Shown here piece after piece: positions 46,038-57,942 of a stretch of 64,000 nt of DNA. The position numbers and the translations under genes were made by a program. Position 1 is the stretch's first letter. Every line of letters starts with the position of its first letter. Under the pieces are notes generated by a model. That model had not been told where the DNA came from. It made no database searches and saw nothing but the letters and a program-made list of their open reading frames with translations. Source of the stretch: Antedon bifida (Eukaryota; Echinodermata; Crinoidea; Comatulida; Antedonidae). The DNA lies in the NCBI GenBank assembly GCA_963402885.1, contig OY727096.1:33833820-33897819 (forward strand). The letters are read 5' to 3'.

Positions 46038-49000
46038 TTAGTTCTCCACGTTATTTGCTAAAGACGTTTCTTTACTTGTTACATAACTATCACCACCACC
46101 ACCATCATCATCTTCACTGTCATTTTGCCCTAAGAGCTGTTCTCTAGAGGAGTCATCTAGGCTTATGGAGGTGCTTGATGATGATGATGGTTTCCTCCAT
46201 CCTTTCGGCCTGAAAACAATTAAAATCACAGATAAGCATAATAAGTTTACATACAGCTGCAAAGGTTATCAACAACATTTGTTGCAGGACAATAGCTTGG
46301 AAGTAGAACAATTCAACATGAAGAACTACAAATTTTGTTAGATCAGACTATTGGCTCTGTCTACATTATCAAACTAGTTTGACAAAAAAGTGTGATGTGC
46401 CCAATATGGTAGTGATATGCCCAAATATAGTAGTGATATGACATCATCATGTCCATATATGGGCACATCACATTAATCAATAAAACTGGTTCAGGCAGTG
46501 ATATTAAAAGCTTCTACATGTTGACCTACCTTAGAAATGTCGCCAGGGTCAAAAGGTCAACAGATTTACGCTGCTCATCTACAAATGCACACCTGACAAT
46601 TTCACTTGTTGCTATGCCCACTAGAAATGTAGTGAGAAAAGCAACTGTGCTATACCATAAGAAAGATATCTGTGGAATAGAATACATACAAATACAAATT
46701 CTGAAAGGCATTTTCAACATTCTGTATATTTTGATAAATCTTGGTTGTACAACATAGAACAAAGACAATACATAATATACGTCCATCATGCATCAATTGC
46801 TCTATTTGTACTTATTGTATACTGACTTTAGTTAGAGACTAAATCCTGTTCTAATATACTTACTTGATATAGCACAAAGACATCAGGATTAACAACACCA
46901 TCCTGTGTGTTGGTAATAGCACCTATGGTGATCCACAAGGAAATGAGAAAGCCTGACAACAGGCCAACTAAAGCACCGCTATAAAGAGATTCCAAAATAG
47001 TGGTATAAAAAATACAATACAACTCTATTTTGCTATTTTAATATTTTGGACAGAGTTATAGGCCAATTAAGCTTTAAAAATATATATAGTTTGATATTTT
47101 AACATTATCATGTCACTAATATCTAAATGTAGTCTTGTTATCTGTAATATCATATTATATGTTAAGTCTTTTAGGCCCTGTTAATGATGACGTATGATGA
47201 AAAAATAAATAAATAAATAAAAATAATAAAATAGTCAAACTTACCCAGAGTTTGCACGCCTATAGAGAATACCAAGAGAAAACAAACCCAATAGAGGGCC
47301 TCCTACTGCACCAAACACGGTGTTTGCTGTTTGTATTAGACTCCCAATATGAGATGCCACAAATGCTAACAGTATACAAATCACACCATATCCACATGCT
47401 GAAAATTCCAAACACACATTTATTCCTATTTTAGTATAGTGAGAATGTGTCCTCTTTACTGGAACTAATATTTTAAGTTAAGCACCCATCTAACACAGTT
47501 TACACAGCAGGCTACACACCATACACACCTCAGCTGTTGACACAGTTTACACAGCAGGCTACACACCATACACACCTCAGCTGTTGACGCCCAGCGTTTT
47601 GCTATGTTTTAAGGTTTAACCCTTTAGAAAGATTAATGTAACCAATGTTTATTTAATTTATTTATTAAACTTGATCCTACACATAATAAAAAGGCAGCAA
47701 AAAGAAAGGGATGAACAAATGACAAGCACCTCTATCCACATCCCCCCTTAAAATACACATAACAGTAACAAATAGAATATATAAATGCACAAAACTAAAT
47801 ATAAAAATAGCTAAAATATATGTCTTACTTTTCATACTTCTAAAATTGTACATTCACAACCATAGATGAGTGATAGCTACCGTCCTGTTTTAAAACATAC
47901 ACCATACAAGATATTTTATAAACTTCAAACTTACTTAACATTTTTGACAGCTTTGTGTCAGACCTATCTTGAGGACCACTTGCAACACTGCCCTCTTTAT
48001 TCCTTGCTCTTCGAATCGGTTTAACAATATCAATCAATGTTACAGCAGCTAGGGAGTTCAACCCAGATGCAACAGTGCTAAAGAAAATGGTATGTTTAAT
48101 GTTATCAATCAATGTTACAGCAGCTAGGGAGTTCAACCCAGATGCAACAGTGCTAAAGAAAATGGTATGTTTAACAATATCAATCAATGTTACAGCAGCT
48201 AGGGAGTTCAACCCAGATGCAACAGTGCTATAAAGAAAACAATAATGTTTAACAATATTAATCAATGTTACAGCAGCTAGGGAGCAACAGTGCTAAGCTA
48301 GGGAGTTCAACCCAGATGCAACAATGCTAAAGAAAATGGTATGTTTAATATTATTAATCAATGTTTCAGCAGCTAGGGAGTTCAAAGAAGGAAATAATAC
48401 CTCAATGTTCCAGCAAATAAACAGGCTACAAAGAGACCTTGTATTCCTGGAATATTCCCAAACTCTTGACTGACAAAGAAAATAAGTATCTGAAAAAAGA
48501 ATTTAAACAAAAACCTTATTTATTATTTATCATTTCTTCTTTTTACTGGGTGACCTCTTCAATCGAAGACTGGTCTCCCAGAGGGCCCAGTTATAATCAG
48601 TGGCTGTGATGTACTAGTACACTGGGGTAACCCCTACTTGTCTTGAAAGATGTCCTGGTTCTTAAAAGTGCACATGAGCTAGATGTGTACACTGGACCTA
48701 CAGTTTATAGTCCTTATCCGAGAAGACTCGTTCTACCACCAGAACCATGAAGCGAGTGAGCCTTGAACCCTTGCCGATGTTATGGCTACGTAATTAGGTT
48801 GGACTGTCTTAACTGCTAGGCCACTCACTCACACTGATGAATGGCAGTAACACTGTGTCCTAATGGCACATTCAATACTTTAACTGTTTACCTGATCTAT
48901 TGAACTATAGTCTGGAACTTGTCTACTTGGGGTGGTACCTGCAAAATATACACAAATCAAATCTTAAATCATAATCACTGAAATCAATGTGCACACAAAA

Positions 49001-52000
49001 TAATCAACATGTCTATTACTACAAAGCAAAAACACCAAAATTCAATTCAGAATTTATATATTCTATTCACTACATTTTATAAACTTATTAACAAAAGTTT
49101 ATATTTTCTTATTTATAGTGCCTCAGGCCTTTTATATAATTTATTGGAGAAGCACATAGTAACAACAGTGTGGTAATCAGTTAGTAAACCATGCATGTTG
49201 TACTCATACCAAGAAAACCTGTAAGCTTCCAAACATCTACTCATGTATAATTGAGTCTTGTGAATATAATGTTTGTTTATTTAGCAATAGCGACTCTTTC
49301 AACTCCACTCCCTAAGCCTCAAATGAGACTTAGTTTATAAGCACAACGCATCATTAAATAGTTTATCCATCCTGTAATTGGCGAGTTACTCGCTGTTGGA
49401 TGTGTATGAAATAAATTTTTAAAAAATAAATAAAGTCAAGCTCACCGTCATAAAATGCATAAAGAACAAGACCACAAAAAGAGACAAGAGAAACCATGAT
49501 GATGTTGCCAGGGAGTGAATACCAAATGGACCTAAAAAGTAATATAAATTGTTATAGTCAAAGTGGACAAATTGTGGCAGATATGCTTTATTTATTTATT
49601 TTTTATTCAACCTTATTTATAGAGGGTGACCCCTAAACAGCATATGCTGACAATCAAGGGGCTCTCATGATGAGTAACGGTCTTTGTGCGACAGTGGCTG
49701 TGTGTATACTTGTACACCGGGGTAACCCCTACTCGGTTATTACTGTCTTAACCACTCTTAAACCACTTGGCCACTCACTCACTCGCTACATATAGTATAA
49801 TATTTAGTCAAAATAAGCATTTTCTTCCAAGAAACCCGTTCATCAATATACCTTTGTGCTCCTTTTAAATCCTTTGAAGTTAGAAATCGTTGGACAGCAG
49901 TCTGGCTGACAGCCCATATGGGTAAAGCAGTCAACGTTCCACCAATGATAACGCTCCACAGATTGATTCGCATGAGCGGGTCGGGATCAAGACTGAAATA
50001 TTTCAATATATCAGGTTCTAAGATTCATAACAACTTTGTCATCCTCTAATAAAAGGAATTCCTTTGGTCGAAGTAGATTAAAAAAACTAATTTTAAAAAT
50101 GTGGATAAACTAAAATTTAAAAAACACTCAAGGACATACAAATTGCACAAAACTATAATCATACAAACGGCTTAGAGAATAAAGTACAGTATTAAAAAAA
50201 AGCTTATAATAAGTTGACAGTATAGCATAGTTAAGAACATCAATACACACAAAGTATGGCCACATATGATGATACAATAAAACATGAAGGATACTTACAC
50301 TATAAAATTAAGTTGTCCTTTTTCCTTGTTATAGTTCCATACATGATCTATGCCACCTGCACGAATTGTACCCATGACAATGACAACAACAAGGGAACCA
50401 ACTAGTACTAGAAATTGGAATACGTCTGTCCATATTACAGCTTTAATTCCACCCTGTTAAAAAATAAAAAAATAAATATAAATAATAAATATATAAATAA
50501 ATAAAATGTAATATGGCACACACAAGGAAAAAGTGCCAATAATGATTATCTTGTTACAGAATAAACATAAAAGTATCCACAATGAAGGTGTGCCCAAATA
50601 TGGTAGTAATATTCCCAAATACGGTAGTGATATGAAATCCTGTCCATATAATTATGGGCACATCACATTTTTTTTGTCACATAAAGTTTGATAGTGTATA
50701 TTGTGAGGTTATATGGCAACTTGCCAACAAATACCACTTACTAGGGATGTGTAGAAAGTACAGATAAGGCCAGTCATCAACACAGTCTTCCACACATCTA
50801 GACTTGTTACTGAAATGTACAAGTAGAAATCATTAAATATATGTTGTGAGTAAACACATAGCATTTGTTGTAGCCATGACAATATAGAGGTGCTGGAGAT
50901 AATAAATGGTATTACTTACCAACTTCAAGAGCTAAAGCTGGAGCAAACAATACAACAGCCATGTAGAATACAGTTTGCAGGATAAACATACAAGCACCTA
51001 GAACACGTATCAACCTACTAAATCGCCGGTCAAGATACTGTATCAGAATAACAGTTATAGTGTTAACAGCATAGGCATATTCGTATTCCAAAAAATGTGC
51101 AGATTTTTCAGAGAAAAAAAACAAATTGATAGCATGTTTTTCAACACATGTGCTGCAGGCTTCCTATAATTTAACCTATCTTTTTTAGAAATGTGTTTAT
51201 ACTACTTTTACCCAATACAAGCCACAGCATTTATTTGTTTGAAAAAATCGTCTGGGGCTTCAAAAGAGACAATGAAGCTCAATAGCTCATAAGCCAGAAG
51301 TCCCAGCTTAAATAATACGAAAAATGAGTGTTTTATGTTTTGTTCTCACCTCATAGGCACTGATAACTTTCAGGTCATAGAAAACTGGGATAAACACCAA
51401 TGCTGTTATAGGTATAACCAGAAAGTAACTCCAAATAATGAGCCAGTATTGTACTCCATGTTTGAAGATCTCTGCAGGTATTCCAAGGATAGTGATTGCT
51501 GAGCAGAATGAGGCAAGCACAGAGATGGCTACTGGAAGACTAAACATGCTTCTGTCAGCCATTAAAAACCTGCAATAAATATAGAAAAATTATGATGTAT
51601 TCGATCTATCTAATCTTCCAAGAAGCTATCCGCAATTTATGTTAGTCAGACAACAGACAACCATAGACTTTTTGATTTTGATTGATTGATGATCAAAAGT
51701 ATCATGTTTATATTTAGCAACACGATTTATGTCTTTTAAGGCCAATTTACACAGAAGAGCGGTAACGGTAAGCGGAAAACCACATAGCTCGTCCCACGTA
51801 GAATCTGTATTTATCTTGAGCGTAAACCACCTGTCCGTTCCACTTTGTGTGTAAATGGTCGTAATGAATAACATAGATAGATCTTCCATGAGTCCAAACA
51901 GAAAACTGTTCTTACTCAATCATTACTTATAGCTCACTTTGCAGTAGTATTTTGGCCACTGTCAGCAAACGCATGGTATAGTCCAGTTGCAGCTGAAACC

Positions 52001-52089
52001 ACTAGCATAGCACCAAATATAAGGTAGTCAACAATTCCAAATGCGTGCACATTACCAGGGCTGGCGTCTGTGTCTTCTACGGATTTCAT
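46038..52089 (-). CDS. Sodium-coupled monocarboxylate transporter-like (SLC5A8/12 group)
   Basis: Sodium/solute symporter of the plasma membrane; relatives carry lactate, pyruvate and short-chain fatty acids, or iodide and vitamins. Fourteen exons join in frame to 599 aa: 52089-51938, 51569-51350, 51037-50920, 50809-50742, 50453-50299, 49992-49852, 49531-49446, 48938-48892, 48489-48401, 48077-47935, 47398-47245, 46978-46864, 46669-46530 and 46209-46038. Family blocks are FGIVDYLIFGAMLVVSAATG, PVAISVLASFCSAITILGIPAE, TDVFQFLVLVG, FVACLFAGTLSTVASGLNSL, VFGAVGGPLLGLFSLGIL, and about thirteen hydrophobic segments. The tail is acidic and Ser-rich and lacks the PDZ-like end of human SLC5A8. Substrate is not decidable from sequence. 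Exon 10 starts inside a 75-bp tandem duplication with several equivalent acceptors. Confidence 0.92.
46352..46475. mobile_element. Foldback MITE-like element, family A, copy 4
   Basis: In the last SLC5A intron. Starts GCTCTGTCTACATTATCAAA and carries the GATGTGCCCAATATGGTAG segment twice. The right arm stops after GGGCACATCACATTAA. Confidence 0.78.
47494..47588. repeat. 47-bp direct duplication in an SLC5A intron
   Basis: Two copies of CACAGTTTACACAGCAGGCT continuing to CAGCTGTTGA, back to back, differing at the last bases. Confidence 0.9.
47640..47780. mobile_element. Retroelement tail-like sequence
   Basis: TTTATTTATTAAACTTGATC followed by a region with AAAAAGAAAGGGATGAACAA resembles the 3' end of a non-LTR element or SINE inserted on the minus strand. 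No diagnostic protein sequence. Confidence 0.3.
48060..48390 (-). repeat. 75-bp tandem duplication of a splice acceptor plus exon start (SLC5A)
   Basis: The unit holds TTTCTTTAG, the first 57 nt of exon 10 (CACTGTTGCATCTGGGTTGA...), and a short linker. Acceptors with intact AG lie just before 48077, 48152 and 48227 (minus-strand reading); shortened or altered copies follow up to 48390. The period is 75 bp and the linker has no stop, so each upstream acceptor would add 25 codons (TVASGLNSLAAVTLIDIVKH plus TIFFS) in frame. The copies lack donors of their own. Confidence 0.9.
48545..48835 (-). mobile_element. tRNA-derived SINE, family D, copy 1
   Basis: On the minus strand it begins near 48835 with a tRNA-like head: box A GTGGCCTAGCAGTTAAGAC and box B GGGTTCAAGGCTC. 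The body contains GGGGTTACCCCAGTGTAC and ends with GGGCCCTCTGGGAGACC... and an AT-rich tail. It is related to the copy at 49600. Confidence 0.6.
49600..49795 (-). mobile_element. tRNA-derived SINE, family D, copy 2
   Basis: Minus strand: GTGGCCAAGTGGTTTAAG near the head, then GGGGTTACCCCGGTGTAC and GGGGTCACCCTCTATAAATA, and an (AAATA)-type tail at about 49590-49610. The box B region is deleted, so it is a defective copy in an SLC5A intron. Confidence 0.6.
50578..50701. mobile_element. Foldback MITE-like element, family A, copy 5
   Basis: Left end is truncated (starts GAAGGTGTGCCCAAATATGG); the right end is intact (CACATAAAGTTTGATAGTGT). It lies in an SLC5A intron. Confidence 0.78.
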
Positions 52090-53024
52090 TCTTCGTTCAC
52101 CTGAAAATAAATGAACATGAACTTTAATATTGCTCCAAAATTGTTTAAATCAAACTTCTCTATCTAGGCCTAGCACGGCAATCTAGCAACAGGATGTTGA
52201 GCTCCAGAGATTAAAGGGTTTACCTGTGGCTGCGACACAATCAGTTCGATGCCCCTTACAGACGCTGCATGCCACGGAGAATATGTGCATACCAGTTATT
52301 TGTCGCAGCCAGACATAACATCAAAGACTGTTACGGGTTCCTATCTTGGTAAGGCGAGCTCAGTGTCCTACTCTTAATGTTAGTTTGTGACGCCCAAAAA
52401 ATTTGAAGTAAAAAATGTAAATATATTAATATCCCATTAATATATGCTTAGTCCTACTAGTAAAGTAAAATAGTGTAGAGTTTGTTTCTCAGGTACTACC
52501 CAGTTCAAATTTATTGTTTTACTAGGCCTAGCCTAGGCTAGGCCTAATTTGTCCTAGAATACTAATTACACCACTAGGCCAAGCCTAGCATAAATAGTAT
52601 GGAGGCCTGAATAATAAAAATAATAGCAGACTTTCCCGCTGGGCCTAGCTAGGCCTCCGCCTAGCCTAGTGTAGGCCTAGTAGCTAGCTAGCCTAGTAAG
52701 TACACGTCCTCAGTTCTCATATGATATACATTATATTACCTGTTTGTGATTTCGATGTAAGAATCAAAATAACGAATGCTACCACTAGTAATACACCACA
52801 AAAAAGAGTTATGTTTGATTTCATTGTTTCAAGAAAATATAATATTAGGCCTAGGCCTACACATAAAATAATACCACCACCACACCAAAGAGGGAAGTTT
52901 GTTGTTGTATACCGCCCTCATTGATTGTGAACTTTTTTTGTGCCTTTTTTTTACATTAAAATAAATTGAGGGCGCTAAACATAAAATTTAAACCACCAAA
53001 GCAGTTTGCGAGAGCCAAAAAAAA
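52090..53024. promoter_or_regulatory. Upstream region of the SLC5A gene
   Basis: Holds the presumed promoter and 5' UTR, with an acceptor-like CAG just before the start codon (TTTTCAGGTGAACG). It is remarkable for dense TAGGCC/GGCCTA words between 52520 and 52700 (for example GCCTAGCCTAGGCTAGGCCT). No exon of another gene was recognised. Confidence 0.4.
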
Positions 53025-53285
53025 AACGATGGTAAATGTGCTCTCCCTGCCTCAGCACTAAGGCCCTGCCACAGCCTTTTGGGGTCGTTTCCACCACATC
53101 ACCAGATGCATTGATGTTGTCGCCTCATGATGTGTGGTGGAAAGGGGGACGTATGATCTGTGAACCCCAAACACAGTGGCTCGCATAGCCTTAACTCTAT
53201 TCCACCGACCAGCGTGGGAATCGAACCCACGACATACGTGTTGTTAACACGACGCTCAGACGACTGAGCTAACTGACCATTTTGG
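53025..53285 (-). mobile_element. tRNA-derived SINE with intact A and B boxes
   Basis: On the minus strand from about 53281: TAGCTCAGTCGTCTGAGC (box A and D arm), an anticodon arm CGTG TTAACAA CACG, and GTGGGTTCGATTCCCAC (perfect T arm with box B). Then a tRNA-unrelated body ending near 53025. The 5' and 3' acceptor strands do not pair, so this is not a working tRNA gene. The loop would present AAC (Val). Confidence 0.7.
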
Positions 53286-53377
53286 TTTTAGCAAGGTTAA
53301 TAGGATATTTATGACGTAATGATCAATTACGTAATACACGTATAAATAGACTATTATCAGCTTTTCAGTCATGTACT

Positions 53378-53445
53378 TGGTGGCGTAACGGGTAATGCTC
53401 AGTTTTTAGTGCTATCGGCTGGGGTTCGAACCTCGACGGATATTT
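53378..53445 (+). mobile_element. tRNA-like sequence, probable SINE head
   Basis: GGTGGCGTAACGGGTAATGC (box A-like) followed about 30 bp later by GGGGTTCGAACCTCGAC (box B), then a T run that could stop RNA polymerase III. It does not fold into a full cloverleaf that I can write out. Confidence 0.4.
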
Positions 53446-53475
53446 TTTTTGTTTTGAATATTGTTTTTTTTTTTA

Positions 53476-53509
<34 letters not shown>

Positions 53510-54060
53510 TTTATTCGGTCATCAATGTAAAAATAACCAGGAATGAGAATAGGCTAAAGCCCAAACAGATTCTGCACTCACTCCATACAATACAATCAGT
53601 TAAAGATAAAACCATATACAAGAAAAATACAAATAAATTATACATAACATGAAATATAGTGTTTTGTTAGAGCAGCCTTAAATATTGAAATTGTTAGTGA
53701 ATCTTTTATGTCATTTGGTATTTGCTCCCATAGTCTAGGAAAGGAAACAAAAACAGAATTATGAAAAGTATTGCCTTTCGAATTCCAACGTAAAAGCCTA
53801 CCCGGACATCTTTCACTAGTTTTAATATACTCATTGAAAGAATGGGGACAGTAACCTTTCAACACCTTAAATCCTAATGAAAGTCTATGTAATTTAAACA
53901 AGTCATCAATAGATAATAATTCAAGCACTTTCAACCTATGAAAATAAGATGTGTCCCAGGAACCTTCCTTTCTAAACATTATTATCCTTGTTGCTTTCCT
54001 TTGTATACTTTCTATTCTAAATAGAGATATGTGACACTGTATTGTCGAACATGTATGGTA
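53476..54060 (-). mobile_element. 3' fragment of a non-LTR retrotransposon (LINE)
   Basis: Minus-strand frame from about 54040 to 53640 reads the C-terminal end of a reverse transcriptase ORF: RIESIQRKATRIIMFRKEG, then LKVLELLSIDDLFKLHRLS, SFPRLWEQIPNDIK and SISIFKAAL-type ending, all usual for CR1/jockey-like elements. It stops at TAG near 53640. An ATT/TAA microsatellite (53476-53509) follows as the tail. The catalytic YADD region is missing, so the copy is 5'-truncated and dead. Confidence 0.75.
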
Positions 54061-54090
54061 ACATACCGGTAGGTATTCAAATATGCTTAA

Positions 54091-54263
54091 TACGAAAAGA
54101 TATTAAAATTCAGTGACTTATTTCTATTTTATATCACTGTGCTCCACTGGCTCCAAATTGGGTCCACTTGAGCACAGTGTTTTAACATACGAAAAGATAT
54201 TAAAATTAGTGACTTATTTCTATATTATATCACTGTGCTCCACTGGTGCTAAATTTGGTCCAC
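54091..54263. repeat. 97-bp direct duplication with internal inverted repeat
   Basis: Copies start TACGAAAAGATATTAAAATT at 54091 and 54188. The first contains CACTGTGCTCCACTGG and CCACTTGAGCACAGTG, which pair as a hairpin. The second copy is shorter. Confidence 0.85.
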
Positions 54264-56759
54264 TGAACCAGTTACCGTAGTACTATTTCTATTTCGGAAG
54301 TAAATAAAGGCATAAATGGCGCTCCGTAGAAGTAGAGAATGCTCGATCGTCGAAATGACGCTCTGAATAATATACCTCAGCTGAGCATCAGTTATTTGTA
54401 CATAGCGCCCTCACGCATTACATTTGTCAACAAAATTATTTGTACATTTTTCATTTTAAACTCTTCAAATTCAAAATAAGAAAAAAAATGTCTCTTTCAG
54501 GAAACAACCGTGGCCTAATATTATCATAAGTGAAAAGACAATTATTTTTAATTTTAAAATAACTTCAATTTAATATTTTAACATGAATGAATTTATCATC
54601 AATCATGCTATTCAGACTGTAGTCCTGTAGTTGAATAACTAAAATTTAAGTACATACTAAACTTGTTAAATAGACAGACTGTAAACTGCATTGTCTTTAA
54701 TACTCATAATATTGTATGACATAATTTGGAATAGAAACTGACCTTTCATGTCAAAGTTGACTGGGTTGAATATTTGTTTTTTTTACTTTCTTTATGCTTT
54801 CATATGCATATAGGTTTGAAATTCAACTTTATCGTAGTAGTTTAACAAAAACCTTCAGAATATTGAACTGAAATGAATCCATCAAATCTTCTTCATCAAT
54901 TTACTTCTTTTAATGATCTGAAACATTCAAACTAATTGAATGTGTAATTATTATAATTTATCTCTTGTGAATTTTATCTGCCATAATTCATAATTATTGT
55001 ATCATGTGATGTTGTTGGATATCCATTAGTCGATTCTGTGTCTGTCTGTCTGTCAGTAATTGCTTGATGTTTTGAAATTTTTCCAAGATGAAGTTGTTTT
55101 TACTATTATTTGCACCCTTGCACACCACTATTTTAAGTCACCAATTATTTAATCAAAACAATTTATCTTGCGTCTTTTTTAAAATCAGTACTCACAGAAG
55201 ACTAAATAAAACAGAGAAACAACACAGTAATATTTGACTGTTAAAATATATATTATAAAGTTTTTGTATACACATAACAATAATACAAGAAAATATAGTG
55301 ATGACAAAGATAGCAAACAACTGCAGCAATGTATCTTTTTTATTAAATATTTTCTATTTGTCATAACAATAATAATAATAATAATAATAATAGTAAAAAT
55401 AATAAACAAATTTAATCTTGAAACTGTATTTACTATCTTTATATATTTACATTTATTACAATAATAATGATTTTAAAAACACACTCAATATATACATGTA
55501 TATACACTTTAATAGCTAAATGTACAAATAGTTGTAGCTACTATTATATACCTGCAGTGTTTGTACACAACATATCCACCTAGTTTCCTCTCCCGAGCAT
55601 TTACTAATAATATCATTCTGATAAATTTTGATAACATATTTGAAGGAAAATTTGTGATAATTTCAAATGAAAATATTAGTGTATTATTAACTGTATTGAA
55701 AAGGTAAGAAATAGGTATTAGACAATCCAGGGTTTCTAAGATTTTGTATTCATTTATTTACGTTTGATTTTGTTGTTGGTATTTAACATACACAGTTTCC
55801 TTACTTCTGAGATAATAATTCTTTAATATTAAATTTTGACCAATTCAGTATTATTTTATTATATTAAAATTATTTTAATTTATCTAACATCGAAATTGTT
55901 TGATAAATGGAATTGCAAAATGTGAACATTTATCAAAATATTTAAGATTCCATTTCATATTAAATTGAGAAAACAAAATAATTCAAATTTTAAATATGAT
56001 TTTGTATGAAACTCTTGACTATAATGTGACTGTTATAATCAGTAGATATATATCTCAATTGAGTCACATATGGCATTAATTTAATAGTGGTTCTGCAATG
56101 ATGTTTGTGTTAAGTAAGAGAGACCTACTTTTGAACAAAAGAATCCTTGTTAATACATTTTTACAAGGGCACTAACTCTTAAAAGTAATTTTTTTTTTCC
56201 AATACACCAGAAAAAAAATATGCCAAGCAATTTAGGGATACAATTAATTTTAAAAGGAATTTTGAACACTTAAACTGGTTGATTGCAAAATGTACATAAA
56301 ATGTAAATTTTGATGTCAAGCATTTCTAGGTTATAAGTACAAAGATATTTCATTGATTTTGAACGGATAAAAAGAAATGTATGTTTTTAGTTTTTATGAA
56401 GCAATTAAGAGATTTCAACTGAAATTTCTAGTATTTAAAAAGTAAATGGGAATGCTGTGAACATGAGCTCTGCATTTAGCTTATTGTTTTAAATGATTTA
56501 ATGAACTGCAGGGCATTGATAGTCCTCTGAGATCTACAACCTAATTAGTATAAACAGTGATTAATCAGAGAAAACCTTGAGAATATGTTACTGACATACT
56601 TATTATCTCTATGCAGCACTCCCCTCTATGTATATGTTACTGACATACTTATTATCTCTATGCAGCACAGCTCCCCTCTAAAATTTGATTTGCTCAATTG
56701 AATTTAACACTCATTTTTAAAGATTTAAATCAGATTTTATATTTTCAAATTTAAATGAT
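54264..56759. other. AT-rich gap left of Axin, partly its 3' UTR
   Basis: No exon or RNA gene recognised. A (TAA)n tract sits at 55366-55392. GTTACTGACATACTTATTAT is duplicated at about 56588 and 56636. The Axin 3' UTR may reach into this stretch, but I cannot place its end. Confidence 0.4.
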
Positions 56760-57140
56760 CAAAACAGTATTGATAATAAATCCATAACATATAATCAATG
56801 GTCAATATATTACTGATCACCAACCTTTAATATATAATCAATGATCAATATAGTATTGATTATAAATCTATAATATAAATTCAATGATCAATATAGTAGT
56901 ATTGATAACCAACCTATAATATATAAGCAATGATCAATAAATTATTGATCATCAACCTATAATATATAATCAATGAACAATATAGTATTGATAAAAAATC
57001 TATAACATAATCTATGTTCAATATAGTATTGATCACCAACTTATAATATATAATCAATGAACAATATAGTATTGAATATAAATCTATAATATATAAGCAA
57101 TATAGCATTGATCAATAATCTATAATATCGAACCCATGAT
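56760..57140. repeat. AT-rich imperfect tandem array
   Basis: About eight copies of a roughly 45-bp unit with ATAATCAATGATCAATATAG and TATTGAT..ACCTATAATATA. TCAATGATCAATA and TATTGATCA words can pair with each other, so the array can form hairpins. It lies downstream of the Axin stop. Confidence 0.85.
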
Positions 57141-57374
57141 CAATACAATATTTAAACATAGATAAAGGAGTGTTATAAAAATAAACACATCTTAAAATAA
57201 TAAATATATAAATATTTTTTTTTGTTTATCATTTGTAAAATAATTAATACACAACAACAATGAATTGTAAATTGATTTGTGAACTTATTTTCCCAAGCTC
57301 TACCTGGTCAAAGTAGTTACAATCAGATAAGCACATACAAATGTATCAATGGTTTGTTGTAGACCTTTCAAAAT

Positions 57375-57830
57375 CTTGATTAAACCAGTCAAGGTTTGTT
57401 CAGGGAGGTATAAAACTATATTTTTTATACTATTTTTATACCACCCTGGTTTGTTTTAGTCTGTTTAAATTAAACCAGTTAAATACACTAAACCAGAATG
57501 ACAAGATTGGATCAAACCAGTTTGTTTCAGTTCATTTAAATTTAACCAGTTAAATACTCTAAACAAGAGTGACCAGACTGGATCAAACCAGTTTGTTTCA
57601 GTTTATTTAAATTAAACCAGTTAAATACACTAAACCAGAATGACCAGACTGGATCAAACCAGAATGACCAGACTGGATCAAACCAGTTTGTTTCAGTTCA
57701 TTTAAATTAAACCAGTTAAATACACTAAACCAGAATGACCAGACTGGATTAAACCAGTTTGTTTCAGTTTATTTAAATGAAACCAGTTAAATACACTAAA
57801 CAACAAGACCAGACTGGATCAAATCACACT
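57375..57830. repeat. AACCAG-rich tandem array
   Basis: About five copies of a roughly 80-100-bp unit with CCAGTTTGTTTCAGTTCATT, AAATTAAACCAGTTAAATAC and AACCAGAATGACCAGACTGG. It ends about 110 bp before the Axin stop, so it is probably inside the Axin 3' UTR. Confidence 0.85.
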
Positions 57831-57942
57831 TTTCCTTCAAAATGTCTAATATTAGTTATCAGTTAATACAGACATTCCAAAAATAATCTATATAAATTCT
57901 CTAAATCTTTATATTATTATAAAATTAAAAAGTGGGAAATTA

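Noticed and set aside
53205-53281. Functional tRNA gene (anticodon AAC)
   Set aside because: A and B boxes are good but the acceptor strands do not pair and a SINE body follows; scored as a retroposon.
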